Assembly (NCBI GenBank): GCA_934636105.1
Contig: CAKTZR010000004.1
Coordinates: 124,001-188,000, forward strand
Reading direction: 5' to 3'
DNA from: an uncultured Clostridia bacterium
Lineage (GTDB): Bacteria; Bacillota; Clostridia; Christensenellales; Aristaeellaceae
DNA: 64,000 nt
Position numbers and translations under genes: made by a program. The notes under the pieces were generated by a model, which worked only from the letters and a program-made list of their open reading frames with translations, was not told where the DNA came from and did no database searches. Of this stretch, positions 52,141-59,991 are shown in pieces (the stretch's first letter is position 1; every line of letters starts with the position of its first letter).

Positions 52141-52169
52141 TTGCCAAAAGTCCAATACCGATGTACAAT
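52141..52169 (+). promoter_or_regulatory. Sigma-A promoter of the lysR gene
   Basis: TTGCCA at 52141-52146 and TACAAT at 52164-52169 are 17 bases apart. Confidence 0.7.
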
Positions 52170-52172
52170 AAA

Positions 52173-52193
52173 CTTATAACTATAAATTATAAG
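52173..52193. promoter_or_regulatory. LysR-type operator candidate (perfect 7-bp inverted repeat)
   Basis: CTTATAA-ctataaa-TTATAAG lies just after the lysR -10 box, so a bound dimer would block its own transcription. It also contains a T-N11-A motif (LysR box). It stands 165 bases from the TAXI binding-protein start, so it could also affect that gene. Confidence 0.6.
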
Positions 52194-52210
52194 ATTTGGA
52201 GAGGACGCAC

Positions 52211-53131
52211 ATGACGTTCAAAACCATCGAGTATATGTTGGCGATTTTGGAGGAGGGCGGTTTTTCCCGCGCGGCGCAGCGGCTGTATATCAGCCAGCCT
52301 GCGCTCAGTCAGGCCATCCGCAAGGCGGAAGAAGAAATCGGAACGGCGCTGTTCGTGCGAGATACGCGTTCCGTTCATCTGACGGCGGCGGGGGAATTGC
52401 TCGTGCGCGAGGGGCGGGAGCTGCTCAAGCAGCGGGATGATCTGGTGCATCATCTGGCCGGCATGTCCAGCAGCCAGCGGGAAACGATCCGCTTCGGCAT
52501 TTCGCCGTTTTATTCCAAGTATTACCTGCCGGTGGTGCTTCCGTATTTTTCCGAAAACTTCCCGGCCAGCCATTTGAAAGTGGCGGAGGAAATTTCCGTC
52601 ACGCTTGAACAGATGGTGATTGACGGTGAGCTCGACCTGTGCTTTGTGCCGCTTGAGCCGCAGAACCCGCGCCTGACCTATGAAATCATCCATGTGGAGG
52701 AAATTCTGCTGGCCGTGCCGCCGCAGCATCTGCTCAACGCGCATGCGACGGTTTCAACCGGGGCCATTCCGTATATCGATTTGAGCCTGTTTGCGCAGGA
52801 GCCGTTTATTGCGCTCAAATCTGTACAGAAATTTAACAGCATGAACGACCGCCTGTGCAGCGCGGCGGGCTTCACACCGCACGTTGTCTATGAAACGCTG
52901 AATTGGGATACGGTCAACATTCTGGCGGCAAACGGCATTGGCGTGGGCTTTGTGCCGGATATTCTGCGCGCCGCGTCGATGTACAATCGGCGGCCCAAGT
53001 ATTATCGGCTGATGGGGATGGACGCGTCGCGGGCCTATGCGGTGGCGTATAAGCGCGGGGCGGAGCTGTCCTCCCTGGAACGTCAGCTTGTGGAGCTTTT
53101 CCGCACGCATATCAAGCGCCTTGTCGAGTGA
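52211..53131 (+). CDS. LysR-family transcriptional regulator
   Basis: Regulator of 306 residues. The N-terminal winged helix-turn-helix has FKTIEYMLAILEEGGFSRAAQRLYISQPALSQAIRKAEEEIG (in blocks), and the effector-binding domain (about 90-306) has FGISPFYSKYYLP and an effector-pocket region LCFVPLEPQ. The start at 52211 follows TGGAGAGG. It lies between the TAXI operon (divergent) and the Tct operon (convergent), so it probably controls one or both carboxylate importers in response to a carboxylate (inference). Confidence 0.93.
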   Translation: MTFKTIEYMLAILEEGGFSRAAQRLYISQPALSQAIRKAEEEIGTALFVRDTRSVHLTAAGELLVREGRELLKQRDDLVHHLAGMSSSQRETIRFGISPFYSKYYLPVVLPYFSENFPASHLKVAEEISVTLEQMVIDGELDLCFVPLEPQNPRLTYEIIHVEEILLAVPPQHLLNAHATVSTGAIPYIDLSLFAQEPFIALKSVQKFNSMNDRLCSAAGFTPHVVYETLNWDTVNILAANGIGVGFVPDILRAASMYNRRPKYYRLMGMDASRAYAVAYKRGAELSSLERQLVELFRTHIKRLVE

Positions 53132-53217
53132 CGCAAACAGCGACAGAAAACATGGATTTATTCTTGAAAGTTATGGATATGCGCCGCGCCGGGCGGCGTG
53201 AAAAGCGCCGAGTATAC

Positions 53218-53257
53218 AACAAGACCGCCTATCCCGTCGGGAAAAAGCGGTCTTGTT
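53218..53257. terminator. Bidirectional terminator between lysR and tctA
   Basis: AACAAGACCGC pairs with GCGGTCTTGTT across an 18-base loop, with T-rich flanks. It can end both lysR and the Tct operon. Confidence 0.75.
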
Positions 53258-53280
53258 TGTTATGAAGATGAAGAAGCGAA

Positions 53281-54810
53281 TTACTCGGCCTTCATCGCAG
53301 CCTTGTTGGCCGCTTCGCGCTTGTTGATCTTGCTCTGGTTGTAAACGGAGAAGATTACGACCGCGACGGCGACAACGAAGAAGCCGATGGCAATCGGGTG
53401 ACCCAGGATCGCGCCGAAGTTGCCGTTTTCCAGATCCATGAAGCGGACGAAGTTCTGCTCGCACATCGGGCCAAGGATGAGGGCCAGCAGAATCGGGCTG
53501 AGCGGGAACTCGTACTTGTTCATCAGCCAGCCGATCACGCCGAACGCCACGCAGACGCCCACATCGAAGATGCTCTTGTTGATGGAGAACGCGCCCAGCA
53601 GGGAGATGACCAGGATGATCGGGTAGAGAATCTTCTTCTCAACCGAGACGATCTTTGCAAAGAAGCGGACGCCCAGGCAGCCCACAACCAGCATTGCCAG
53701 GTTCGCCAGCATCAGCGCGGCGAAGACGGCGTAGACGGTCGGCAGCTCGTTGACATACATCATCGGGCCCGGGGTGATGCCCTTCATGATGAAGGCGCCC
53801 AGCAGGATGGCGGTAACGGAGTCGCCCGGCACACCGAGGGACAGCAGCGGAATCATCGCGCCGCCGGAGCAGCCGTTGTTCGCGGACTCGGTCGCGGCCA
53901 CGCCGTTCGGGATGCCCGTGCCCCAGAGTTCCGGATGCTTGCTGAAGCTCTTATTGAAGCCGTAGGAGACGAACACCGCGATGTCGCCGCCCGCGCCCGG
54001 AATCGCACCGATGAAGGTGCCGATCAGGCCGCCGGAGAGGATGTTCGGCCAGATGGTCTTGATGGTCTGCCAGTCCGGAAGCACGTTGGTGATCTTCTCG
54101 TCGGAATGCTCTTGCTTTTCCTCGCCGTTGATGATGCGCTCAACGCCCGCGATGACTTCCGCCACAGCGAACAGACCGATCAGCGTCGGGATGAACTGGA
54201 AGCCGCTCAGCAGCGGCTTCACGCCGAAGGTGAAGCGCTTGACGCTGTACGTCGGGTCGAGGCCGACGGTGCAGAGCACCATACCGAAGAACGCGCTGAT
54301 CATGCCCTTGGCAATGGACTTGCCGGAGATGGCGACGATGACGGACAGACCGAACACCGCCAGCATCAGCATTTCAGCAGAGGTGAACTTCATGGCGACC
54401 TTCGCGACGGTCGGGGAGAGGAAGGTCATGACCAGCGCGCCGATCACGCCGCCGCAGAAGGAGGCGAACATGGCGATGGAAAGCGCCTTGCCCGCCTGGC
54501 CTTTCTGGCACATCGGGTAGCCGTCAAGCAGCGTGGCCGCAGCGGACGGGGTGCCCGGCGCATGAATCAGGATGGCGGAAATCGAGCCGCCGTACATGCC
54601 GCCGCAGTAGATGCCCAGCAGCAGGCCGACGGACGGAATCAAATCCATGCCGAAGGAGAAGGGAATCAGCAGAGCCACGCCCATCGTCGCGGTCATGCCG
54701 GGGATAGCGCCGAGCAGCACGCCGCCCAGAGCGCCCAGGAAGGTCATCAGAATGACCTGAAGGTTCGTGAAGACAGAGCCGTAGCTGGAAAAAAGCAAAC
54801 TCCAATCCAT
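53281..54810 (-). CDS. tctA: Tripartite tricarboxylate transporter large permease TctA
   Basis: Large membrane permease of 509 residues with about 12 helices. GAIPGMTATMGVALLIPFSFGM and GIYCGGMYGGSISAILIHAPGTPSAAAT are the family hallmark near the N-terminus; LLGAFIMKGITPGPMM follows in the second half. It takes citrate-like or other carboxylates delivered by TctC, using a sodium or proton gradient. It is last in the operon tctC-tctB-tctA and ends at a bidirectional terminator. Confidence 0.95.
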   Translation of the reverse strand: MDWSLLFSSYGSVFTNLQVILMTFLGALGGVLLGAIPGMTATMGVALLIPFSFGMDLIPSVGLLLGIYCGGMYGGSISAILIHAPGTPSAAATLLDGYPMCQKGQAGKALSIAMFASFCGGVIGALVMTFLSPTVAKVAMKFTSAEMLMLAVFGLSVIVAISGKSIAKGMISAFFGMVLCTVGLDPTYSVKRFTFGVKPLLSGFQFIPTLIGLFAVAEVIAGVERIINGEEKQEHSDEKITNVLPDWQTIKTIWPNILSGGLIGTFIGAIPGAGGDIAVFVSYGFNKSFSKHPELWGTGIPNGVAATESANNGCSGGAMIPLLSLGVPGDSVTAILLGAFIMKGITPGPMMYVNELPTVYAVFAALMLANLAMLVVGCLGVRFFAKIVSVEKKILYPIILVISLLGAFSINKSIFDVGVCVAFGVIGWLMNKYEFPLSPILLALILGPMCEQNFVRFMDLENGNFGAILGHPIAIGFFVVAVAVVIFSVYNQSKINKREAANKAAMKAE

Positions 54811-54828
54811 GACAACGCTCTCCTTTCT

Positions 54829-55371
54829 TTAGAAATGAATCATGTCCGCGAGGTCGCGCAGCGGCTGCAGCACGCCCATCGGGATGTTGACGCTCAGCAT
54901 CTTGTAGAAGATCAGCCACATGCCCAGCGGCACGAGGATGGAGACCAGCAGCAGCTCGACGATGTTGCGCTTGCCGATCAGCCACATGATGATGCCGCAC
55001 AGCAGCGCGCCGACGACCACATAGCCCAGCGTGTCAAAGAACGCCACGAACAGCACGCACAGCAGGATGACAAACAGGCCCGCCAGCACGCCCTTGTTCT
55101 TGATGAAGTTGATGGAAGCGGCCGGCTCGGCGAGCGGATCGTCATCCTTCATGCTGATGAGCTTGATGACGGACTGGATGAGCAGGACCACCGTGAAGAT
55201 AATCATGCCCACGCACATGATCTGCGGGAAAGCGGCGGGCTGCACGGTCGCCTTTTTCACGACCTTGAAGCCATACGTCTGGAAAAGCGCCCATCCTTCG
55301 ATACACAGCAGCAGAATGGAGGCAATCAGATTCGCAAACGCCTTGGTATGAGTCTTTTTCAAGCGAATCAC
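54829..55371 (-). CDS. tctB: Tripartite tricarboxylate transporter small permease TctB
   Basis: Small membrane subunit of 180 residues with four to five helices. The N-terminus ANLIASILLLCIEGWALFQT and GYVVVGALLCGIIMWLIGKRN fit the TctB fold. It lies between tctC and tctA, 18 bases before tctA, so the two permease genes are co-transcribed. Confidence 0.88.
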   Translation of the reverse strand: MIRLKKTHTKAFANLIASILLLCIEGWALFQTYGFKVVKKATVQPAAFPQIMCVGMIIFTVVLLIQSVIKLISMKDDDPLAEPAASINFIKNKGVLAGLFVILLCVLFVAFFDTLGYVVVGALLCGIIMWLIGKRNIVELLLVSILVPLGMWLIFYKMLSVNIPMGVLQPLRDLADMIHF

Positions 55372-55412
55372 ATCCTTTGGTAAGAAATCTTAACAGGGGT
55401 GTAAACCAAAAT

Positions 55413-55439
55413 GATGGGCAGGCGAGTCGCCTGCCCATC
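55413..55439 (-). terminator. Intercistronic terminator between tctC and tctB
   Basis: A perfect 12-bp stem, GATGGGCAGGCG-act-CGCCTGCCCATC, on the minus strand is followed by ATTTTGGTTT. It probably lets the binding protein be made in excess over the permease. Confidence 0.75.
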
Positions 55440-55452
55440 TTTCTGCTACTGA

Positions 55453-56421
55453 TTACAGAAGGTCAACGGCTTCCATAGCGGCCGGCACGTCGATCGCGGC
55501 CTGCGCCAGGTAAGCGGTGTACTCTTCGGCGTCCATGTAGGAGATCGCCTGGCCGAAGCTGGCCATCTGGGCGACGAAGTCCGGATCCGCGATCGCAGCG
55601 GCACAAGCCTCAGCCATCTTGGCGCGGATGCTCTCGTCAACGCCCTTCGGGAACGCAAGACCACGCTGGGTCGCGTACACGCAGTCGAAGCCCTGCTCCT
55701 GGCAGGTCGGGATGTCGGAGAAGGTGGCATTGCGCTCGGTGTCCATGACGCCCAGGCAGATCAGATCGCCGGACTCGATGAAGCTGCGCGCTTCAGCCAG
55801 AGACACGGTCACGCCCTCGATTTCCTGCTGAGCGGCGGCCTTGACGGCGCCCGCAGCGCCGTCGGCGTAGGTGATCATCTTGATGTCGATGTCAGCCGCG
55901 TTCATCAGGTAGCCGCCGGCGATGTGCCAGACGGAACCGGCGGAGGAGCCGCCCATCTTGACCTCGCCCGGATGAGCCTTGCAGTAGTCAACGAAGGTCG
56001 CCAGATCGGTGATGCCGTTGTCGGCAGCCCACTTGGCGTTCACGGTCACGGCCGCCGCGTCGGTGTTGATACGGCAGATCGCGTCGTAGTTCTCATAGGT
56101 GTAATCGCTCATGTCGCTGGGCTTGTAGGTGGCCAGCTCGAAGGTGATCATGCCGATGGTGTAGCCGTCCGGATCCGCGTCGGCGATGGCCTCGTGGCCG
56201 GTAACGCCGGAAGCGCCGGTCTGGTTGTCAACGGTGACGGAAACGCCGAGCTGCTTCTCCAGAGCGGAGCAGAAAGCGCGCAGGCAGTTATCCGTTCCGC
56301 CGCCGGCAGACCACGGGTTGATGGCGATCAGACCCTTGGTGGGGTAGTCCGCAGCGGACGCGACGGCAGCCAGACCCAGAACCATGGTCAGGGCAACCAT
56401 CAAAGCAACAAGCTTCTTCAT
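55453..56421 (-). CDS. tctC: Tripartite tricarboxylate transporter binding protein TctC
   Basis: Binding protein of 322 residues. A signal peptide MKKLVALMVALTMVLGLAA, cleavage after ASA, precedes the mature start DYPTKGLIAINPWSAGGGTDNCLRAF. INTDAAAVTVNAKW and the ligand-lobe GSSAGSVWHIAGGY fit the BugT/TctC family. There is no lipobox cysteine. The start at 56421 follows GAGGAGG; the longer frame adds 16 residues without homology. It heads the operon and has its own promoter. Confidence 0.94.
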   Translation of the reverse strand: MKKLVALMVALTMVLGLAAVASAADYPTKGLIAINPWSAGGGTDNCLRAFCSALEKQLGVSVTVDNQTGASGVTGHEAIADADPDGYTIGMITFELATYKPSDMSDYTYENYDAICRINTDAAAVTVNAKWAADNGITDLATFVDYCKAHPGEVKMGGSSAGSVWHIAGGYLMNAADIDIKMITYADGAAGAVKAAAQQEIEGVTVSLAEARSFIESGDLICLGVMDTERNATFSDIPTCQEQGFDCVYATQRGLAFPKGVDESIRAKMAEACAAAIADPDFVAQMASFGQAISYMDAEEYTAYLAQAAIDVPAAMEAVDLL

Positions 56422-56489
56422 AACAGGTTCCTCCTCAAAAAATAGTAACCGATCGGAATAAATATCCATGAACCGGCACGTTGTGTGTA

Positions 56490-56518
56490 GTATAACATTT
56501 CATAAAAAAATTGTCAAG
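56490..56518 (-). promoter_or_regulatory. Sigma-A promoter of the tct operon
   Basis: Minus strand: TTGACA (56513-56518) and TATACT (56490-56495) with a 17-base spacer. Confidence 0.8.
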
Positions 56519-56700
56519 AATGCTAAACTCGTCTGATGATGTACGCTTCATAATGAAAAAACAAACAAAATAAAGGGGTTGCGCTTGCACATCGATTCAA
56601 ATGGTCTTCAAAAGGCCTGAAAAGAAAAACCTTACAAAGATGTAATATTCTGTATAACGATTTTATAAAAGAAAGAAGATGAATAAAAAACCAAAACAAC

Positions 56701-56726
56701 AAAAAAACAGAACGAAAACGCTCTGT
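56701..56726 (-). terminator. Terminator of the tRNA transcript
   Basis: Minus strand: ACAGAGCG pairs with CGTTCTGT around TTTT, followed by seven T residues. It lies directly after tRNA-Glu. Confidence 0.8.
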
Positions 56727-56730
56727 TTGG

Positions 56731-56805
56731 TGGCACCTCCAATGGGAATCGAACCCATGATTTTGCCTTGAGAGGGCAACGTCTTAACCGCTTGACCATG
56801 GAGGC
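56731..56805 (-). tRNA. tRNA-Glu (CTC)
   Basis: On the minus strand the sequence starts GCCTCCATGGTCAAGCGG and folds into a cloverleaf of 72 bases plus encoded CCA. The anticodon stem TTGCC/GGCAA closes the loop CTCTCAA, giving anticodon CTC (codon GAG). The T loop is GGTTCGATTCC, and the acceptor arms GCCTCCA and TGGAGGT pair with one G-U at the end. Confidence 0.93.
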
Positions 56806-56808
56806 AAA

Positions 56809-56882
56809 TGGCTGGGGAACTAGGATTCGAACCTAGACAATACGAGTCAGAGTCGTAGGTGCTGCCGTTACACAATTCCCCA
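56809..56882 (-). tRNA. tRNA-Gln (CTG)
   Basis: On the minus strand the sequence starts TGGGGAATTGTGTAACGGC and is 71 bases plus encoded CCA. The anticodon loop CTCTGAC gives CTG (codon CAG). The unpaired-looking U1-A72-type start TGGGGAA/TTCCCCA is typical for tRNA-Gln. It is first in the two-tRNA transcript, three bases before tRNA-Glu. Confidence 0.93.
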
Positions 56883-56932
56883 ATATCAAGTTGTAGCTGC
56901 TCTGCGTGAGCCGCAGCTTTTGAACGAGTGAT

Positions 56933-56961
56933 AGTATATCGCATTCATGCGCGGCTGTCAA
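56933..56961 (-). promoter_or_regulatory. Sigma-A promoter of the tRNA pair
   Basis: Minus strand: TTGACA (56956-56961) and TATACT (56933-56938) with a 17-base spacer, 50 bases before tRNA-Gln. Confidence 0.85.
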
Positions 56962-56969
56962 CCCCTTTT

Positions 56970-57734
56970 TCAAAATATTTTTTCCAGAATCAGCAGCACG
57001 ATCAGGTGCGCCGGGTAAAAGCCGTAGGTCAGCCACTTGGGCGTCTGGGTTTTATGATGGATCGGCAGGCTGGCGAGCATCACCGCGGGCGTGGCGAACA
57101 CGCGCATGCCGAACTGAATGCCGAAAATCGGGTAGCCGCGCCCATCCATCGACCAGGCCAGCATATACGCCGTCGTGGCCGCAAAGCACAGCGCCGGATA
57201 TTCCGGAAAGAGGTAAAACAGCACCATCAGCCGAATGCCGCTCACGCCGTAGTCCAAACTGCCCGAAAACCGTTCGCAGAGCACGTAAACCAGCAGCGCC
57301 AGCACATATTTCCTCTCCCGAATGCACAGCAGCAGCAAAAGCCCCATCAGCAGCGAAAGCAGAATGCTCGGCGTTTCCCAGCTCTTTATATAGAAGGTAT
57401 AGAGCGCGCGGAGCGGATGCTGCGCAAACGGCACGGCGTACATCGCGTTGTTGGCATGTCCGAGCGCCACGGCATAAAGCGGCTGGCTGACCAGCGCCAG
57501 CGCGCCCACGCGGGCGATATACTGCTGGGGATGTTTGGTCATCGCCGCGCCGACGGCAATACCGTAAGCGAACAGAGGGAAAGCGAGCCGCCCGACCAGC
57601 CGCATCCACGTCAGCTGGGGAAAGAGCATCTTGCCCGCGTGGTCGATGAACATGCAGATGCAGGCGATCAGCCGAAGCAGACCGCCGTCCTGATTGGTTT
57701 TGATTTGCGTGGGGCGAAGGAAATGGTCGAGCAT
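56970..57734 (-). CDS. TraX-like membrane protein
   Basis: Membrane protein of 254 residues with about seven helices, of the TraX family, first named for the F-pilin acetyltransferase. RLIACICMFIDHAGKMLFP, MRLVGRLAFPLFAYGIAVGA and LTYGFYPAHLIVLLIL match that family. In Firmicutes the family is widespread without conjugation genes, and its acyl target is unknown; it may modify surface molecules. The start at 57734 follows AAGGAG eight bases away; a TTG two codons earlier is too close. Confidence 0.88.
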   Translation of the reverse strand: MLDHFLRPTQIKTNQDGGLLRLIACICMFIDHAGKMLFPQLTWMRLVGRLAFPLFAYGIAVGAAMTKHPQQYIARVGALALVSQPLYAVALGHANNAMYAVPFAQHPLRALYTFYIKSWETPSILLSLLMGLLLLLCIRERKYVLALLVYVLCERFSGSLDYGVSGIRLMVLFYLFPEYPALCFAATTAYMLAWSMDGRGYPIFGIQFGMRVFATPAVMLASLPIHHKTQTPKWLTYGFYPAHLIVLLILEKIF

Positions 57735-57762
57735 GCTCAAGACTCCTTATCAAAAACGACGG

Positions 57763-57781
57763 ACGCGCAATGCGCGTCCCT
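57763..57781. other. Hairpin in the TraX-like leader
   Basis: GGACGCGC-aat-GCGCGTCC is a perfect 8-bp stem lying about 30 bases before the TraX-like start. It is probably part of the 5' untranslated region, with no T tract. Confidence 0.5.
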
Positions 57782-57813
57782 GCAAGATACGCGGGAGTGT
57801 TTGCGCCGCTACA

Positions 57814-57842
57814 AAGATAGTCGGTTTTCATCCAAAAGTCAA
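57814..57842 (-). promoter_or_regulatory. Promoter of the TraX-like gene
   Basis: Minus strand: TTGACT (57837-57842) and TATCTT (57814-57819), with a 17-base spacer. Confidence 0.6.
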
Positions 57843-57888
57843 GCGTCCAAATAAAACCGCCTGCTGTAACAAATTCGAAACAGTTTAC

Positions 57889-57897
57889 TGGTATACT
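57889..57897 (+). promoter_or_regulatory. Extended -10 promoter for the two-component system
   Basis: TGGTATACT (57889-57897) is an extended -10 box without a clear -35 partner. It is the only good promoter before the response-regulator gene. Confidence 0.5.
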
Positions 57898-57919
57898 GAA
57901 GCTGTTGCGGTTTGAACCC

Positions 57920-57965
57920 GTTTCAATCGTAGGATGCTTTGCATCCTGCTCTGAAACTGCTTTTT
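57920..57965 (+). terminator. Terminator-like hairpin in the leader of the two-component operon
   Basis: GTTTCA pairs with TGAAAC around an inner stem AGGATGC-ttt-GCATCCT, followed by CTGCTTTTT. It stands between the promoter and the response-regulator start, so it may attenuate it or end a short RNA. Confidence 0.55.
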
Positions 57966-57976
57966 ATGTGGGAAAT

Positions 57977-58055
57977 ATTGGGCTGCCGCCCAAACCTGCC
58001 TGAGGGACGAGTCCCTCAGACTCCCTGCCTCGCTTCGCGGCGGTTTAAAGCGGCG
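57977..58055 (+). repeat. Related palindrome-rich repeat upstream of the response regulator
   Basis: TTGGGCtgcCGCCCAA and CTGAGGGAC-ga-GTCCCTCAG stand in the order seen in the element at 34436-34574, followed by a CCTCGCTTCGCGG motif. A GGCGGTTTAAAG direct repeat follows. It ends about 30 bases before the response-regulator start. Confidence 0.55.
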
Positions 58056-58087
58056 GTTTAAAGAGGAAAGACAAGAGGAGGAACGGC

Positions 58088-58762
58088 ATGGTTCATGTTC
58101 TGGTTGTGGAGGACGACATTCGTCTGAATCAAATCGTCTGTGCCAGCTTACGGGGCGCAGGCTATGCGGTGCATGGCTGCACGGACGCCGCGCAGGCGTT
58201 TGACGTGCTGCACGGCGAAGGCGCGGATATCATCATTTCCGATATTATGATGCCCGGCGTGGACGGGTTCGAGTTTGTGGCCGACGTGCGCAGCGTCAAC
58301 AAACACATTCCGATTCTGCTGATGACGGCGCTGGACGACATGAGCGCCAAGCGGAAAGGCTTCGGCGCGGGCATTGACGATTACATGGTCAAGCCCATCG
58401 ATGTGGACGAGCTGCTTCTGCGCATTGAGGCGCTGCTGCGCCGCGCGCGCATCGAAGCTGAAAAGCGACTGACGGTCGGTTCAACTGTTTTGGATGCGGA
58501 AGAACGGAGCGTTTACGTCGGTGAGCAGGAAATCGCGCTGACTGTGCGCGAGTTTGACCTGCTTTACAAGCTGCTTTCCTATCCGCGGCGCACGTTTTCC
58601 CGCGCGCAGCTGATGGATGAATTCTGGGACGGCGAAACGAGCGCCAGCCTGCGCGCGGTGGATGTGTATATCACCCGGATCCGTGATAAAATGTCCGTCA
58701 GCGACGATTTCAAGATCATGACGGTGCACGGACTGGGGTATAAGGCGGTGCCGAACGTATGA
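58088..58762 (+). CDS. OmpR-family response regulator
   Basis: DNA-binding response regulator of 224 residues. The receiver (about 1-120) has the acidic pocket VVEDD, acceptor Asp52 in IIISDIMMPG, and DDYMVKPID with the switch lysine. The winged-helix output domain (about 128-224) has EIALTVREFDLLYKLLSYPRRTFSRAQLMDEFW and DVYITRIRDKM. Its stop overlaps the start of the kinase gene (ATGA), so the two are translationally coupled. The signal and targets are unknown. Confidence 0.94.
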   Translation: MVHVLVVEDDIRLNQIVCASLRGAGYAVHGCTDAAQAFDVLHGEGADIIISDIMMPGVDGFEFVADVRSVNKHIPILLMTALDDMSAKRKGFGAGIDDYMVKPIDVDELLLRIEALLRRARIEAEKRLTVGSTVLDAEERSVYVGEQEIALTVREFDLLYKLLSYPRRTFSRAQLMDEFWDGETSASLRAVDVYITRIRDKMSVSDDFKIMTVHGLGYKAVPNV

Positions 58763-59859
58763 ACAGACTTCGGTCGGTTATTGAAAAACGCCGCGCACAG
58801 GAGGATCCGCGCGTGCGTCGGCGGCTGTTTTCGTGGCGCATGTTCGTCATCATCCTGCTGGTCGTCAGCGTGTTGAGCGCGGGCAACGTGCTTGCGCTGG
58901 AAAAGCTGCTGAAAATGCAGGTGTTCAGCGTTGTGGCGAGCATGGGCGTGGGCTCATACTGGGTGGCGATGGCGTTTCTGGCGGCAATCGTGCTGCATCT
59001 GTATACCTGCCGCCGGTTTGACAGGCCGATGCGCGCCTTGAGCCGGGCCATGCGGCAGGTGACGGAGGGCGATTTCTCCGTCCGCGTCACGCCGTTTCAC
59101 AGCAAAAACAAGTTTGATTACATGGATATCATGTTCGAGGATTTCAATCGCATGGCGCAGGAGCTGGGCAGCACGGAGACGATGAAAAACGACTTCATCG
59201 CCAACGTGTCCCACGAAATCCGCACGCCGCTGACCGTCATGAACAGCTATGCTTCGGCGCTGGCGCGCGGCGGCCTGAGCGAAGCGGAGCAGCGGGAGTA
59301 TGCCGCGACGATTGCCGCCGCCAGCGAGAGCCTGAGCACAATGGTTTCCAACATTCTGAGGCTCAACAAGCTGGAAAATCAGGAGATCACGCCCAATGCC
59401 GCGCCGTATGACCTGACCCGCCAGCTCTGCGACTGCGCCCTCGCGCACGAAGCCCGCTGGGAAGCGAAGCACATCGATTTTGACGCGCAGCTTGAGGAGC
59501 GCGTGATGGTGCTTGCGGATGAAACGATGATGGAAATCGTGTTCAACAACCTGATTTCAAACGCCATCAAGTTCACCGAACCGGGCGGGCGCATCGTTCT
59601 GCGGCAGGTGAGGGATGGCAGTGACGTGGTTGTGACCGTTTCGGATACCGGCTGCGGCATGGACGAAGCGACGATCAGCCGCATCTTCGATAAGTTTTAT
59701 CAGGGGGATACCTCCCACAGCCGGGAGGGCAACGGGCTAGGCCTTGCGCTCGTGCGGCGCGTGCTGGAAATCTCCGGCGGTACAATCAGCGTAACCAGCG
59801 CGCCGGGCGAGGGCTCGGAATTTACCGTCCGCCTGCCGCGCATGGCCGAAGCGGCATAA
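58759..59859 (+). CDS. Sensor histidine kinase
   Basis: Partner kinase of 366 residues. Two N-terminal helices (about 27-47 and 62-82) have only a short extracellular loop between them, so it may sense something at or inside the membrane. A HAMP linker (about 85-135), HisKA with His152 in NVSHEIRTPLTV, and an ATPase domain with NLISNAIKFT, DTGCGMDE and REGNGLGLALVRRV follow. It resembles VanS/YclK-type kinases. No transporter is encoded beside it. Confidence 0.94.
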   Translation: MNRLRSVIEKRRAQEDPRVRRRLFSWRMFVIILLVVSVLSAGNVLALEKLLKMQVFSVVASMGVGSYWVAMAFLAAIVLHLYTCRRFDRPMRALSRAMRQVTEGDFSVRVTPFHSKNKFDYMDIMFEDFNRMAQELGSTETMKNDFIANVSHEIRTPLTVMNSYASALARGGLSEAEQREYAATIAAASESLSTMVSNILRLNKLENQEITPNAAPYDLTRQLCDCALAHEARWEAKHIDFDAQLEERVMVLADETMMEIVFNNLISNAIKFTEPGGRIVLRQVRDGSDVVVTVSDTGCGMDEATISRIFDKFYQGDTSHSREGNGLGLALVRRVLEISGGTISVTSAPGEGSEFTVRLPRMAEAA

Positions 59860-59991
59860 AGCTTTAAAAAAACAGTTGGATTCACATTTCAGCAACATTT
59901 CGCCAACGCTTTTGCAACGCGGGGGCGCTATACTGGGAAACACTTGCGGCGGTTGTGTCGCTTGATGTGAAAAAAAGAGGTGTTCTCCCCA

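Noticed and set aside
56970..57734. Sign of a conjugative element (TraX)
   Set aside because: TraX-like proteins are common in Firmicute chromosomes and no other transfer gene is present.
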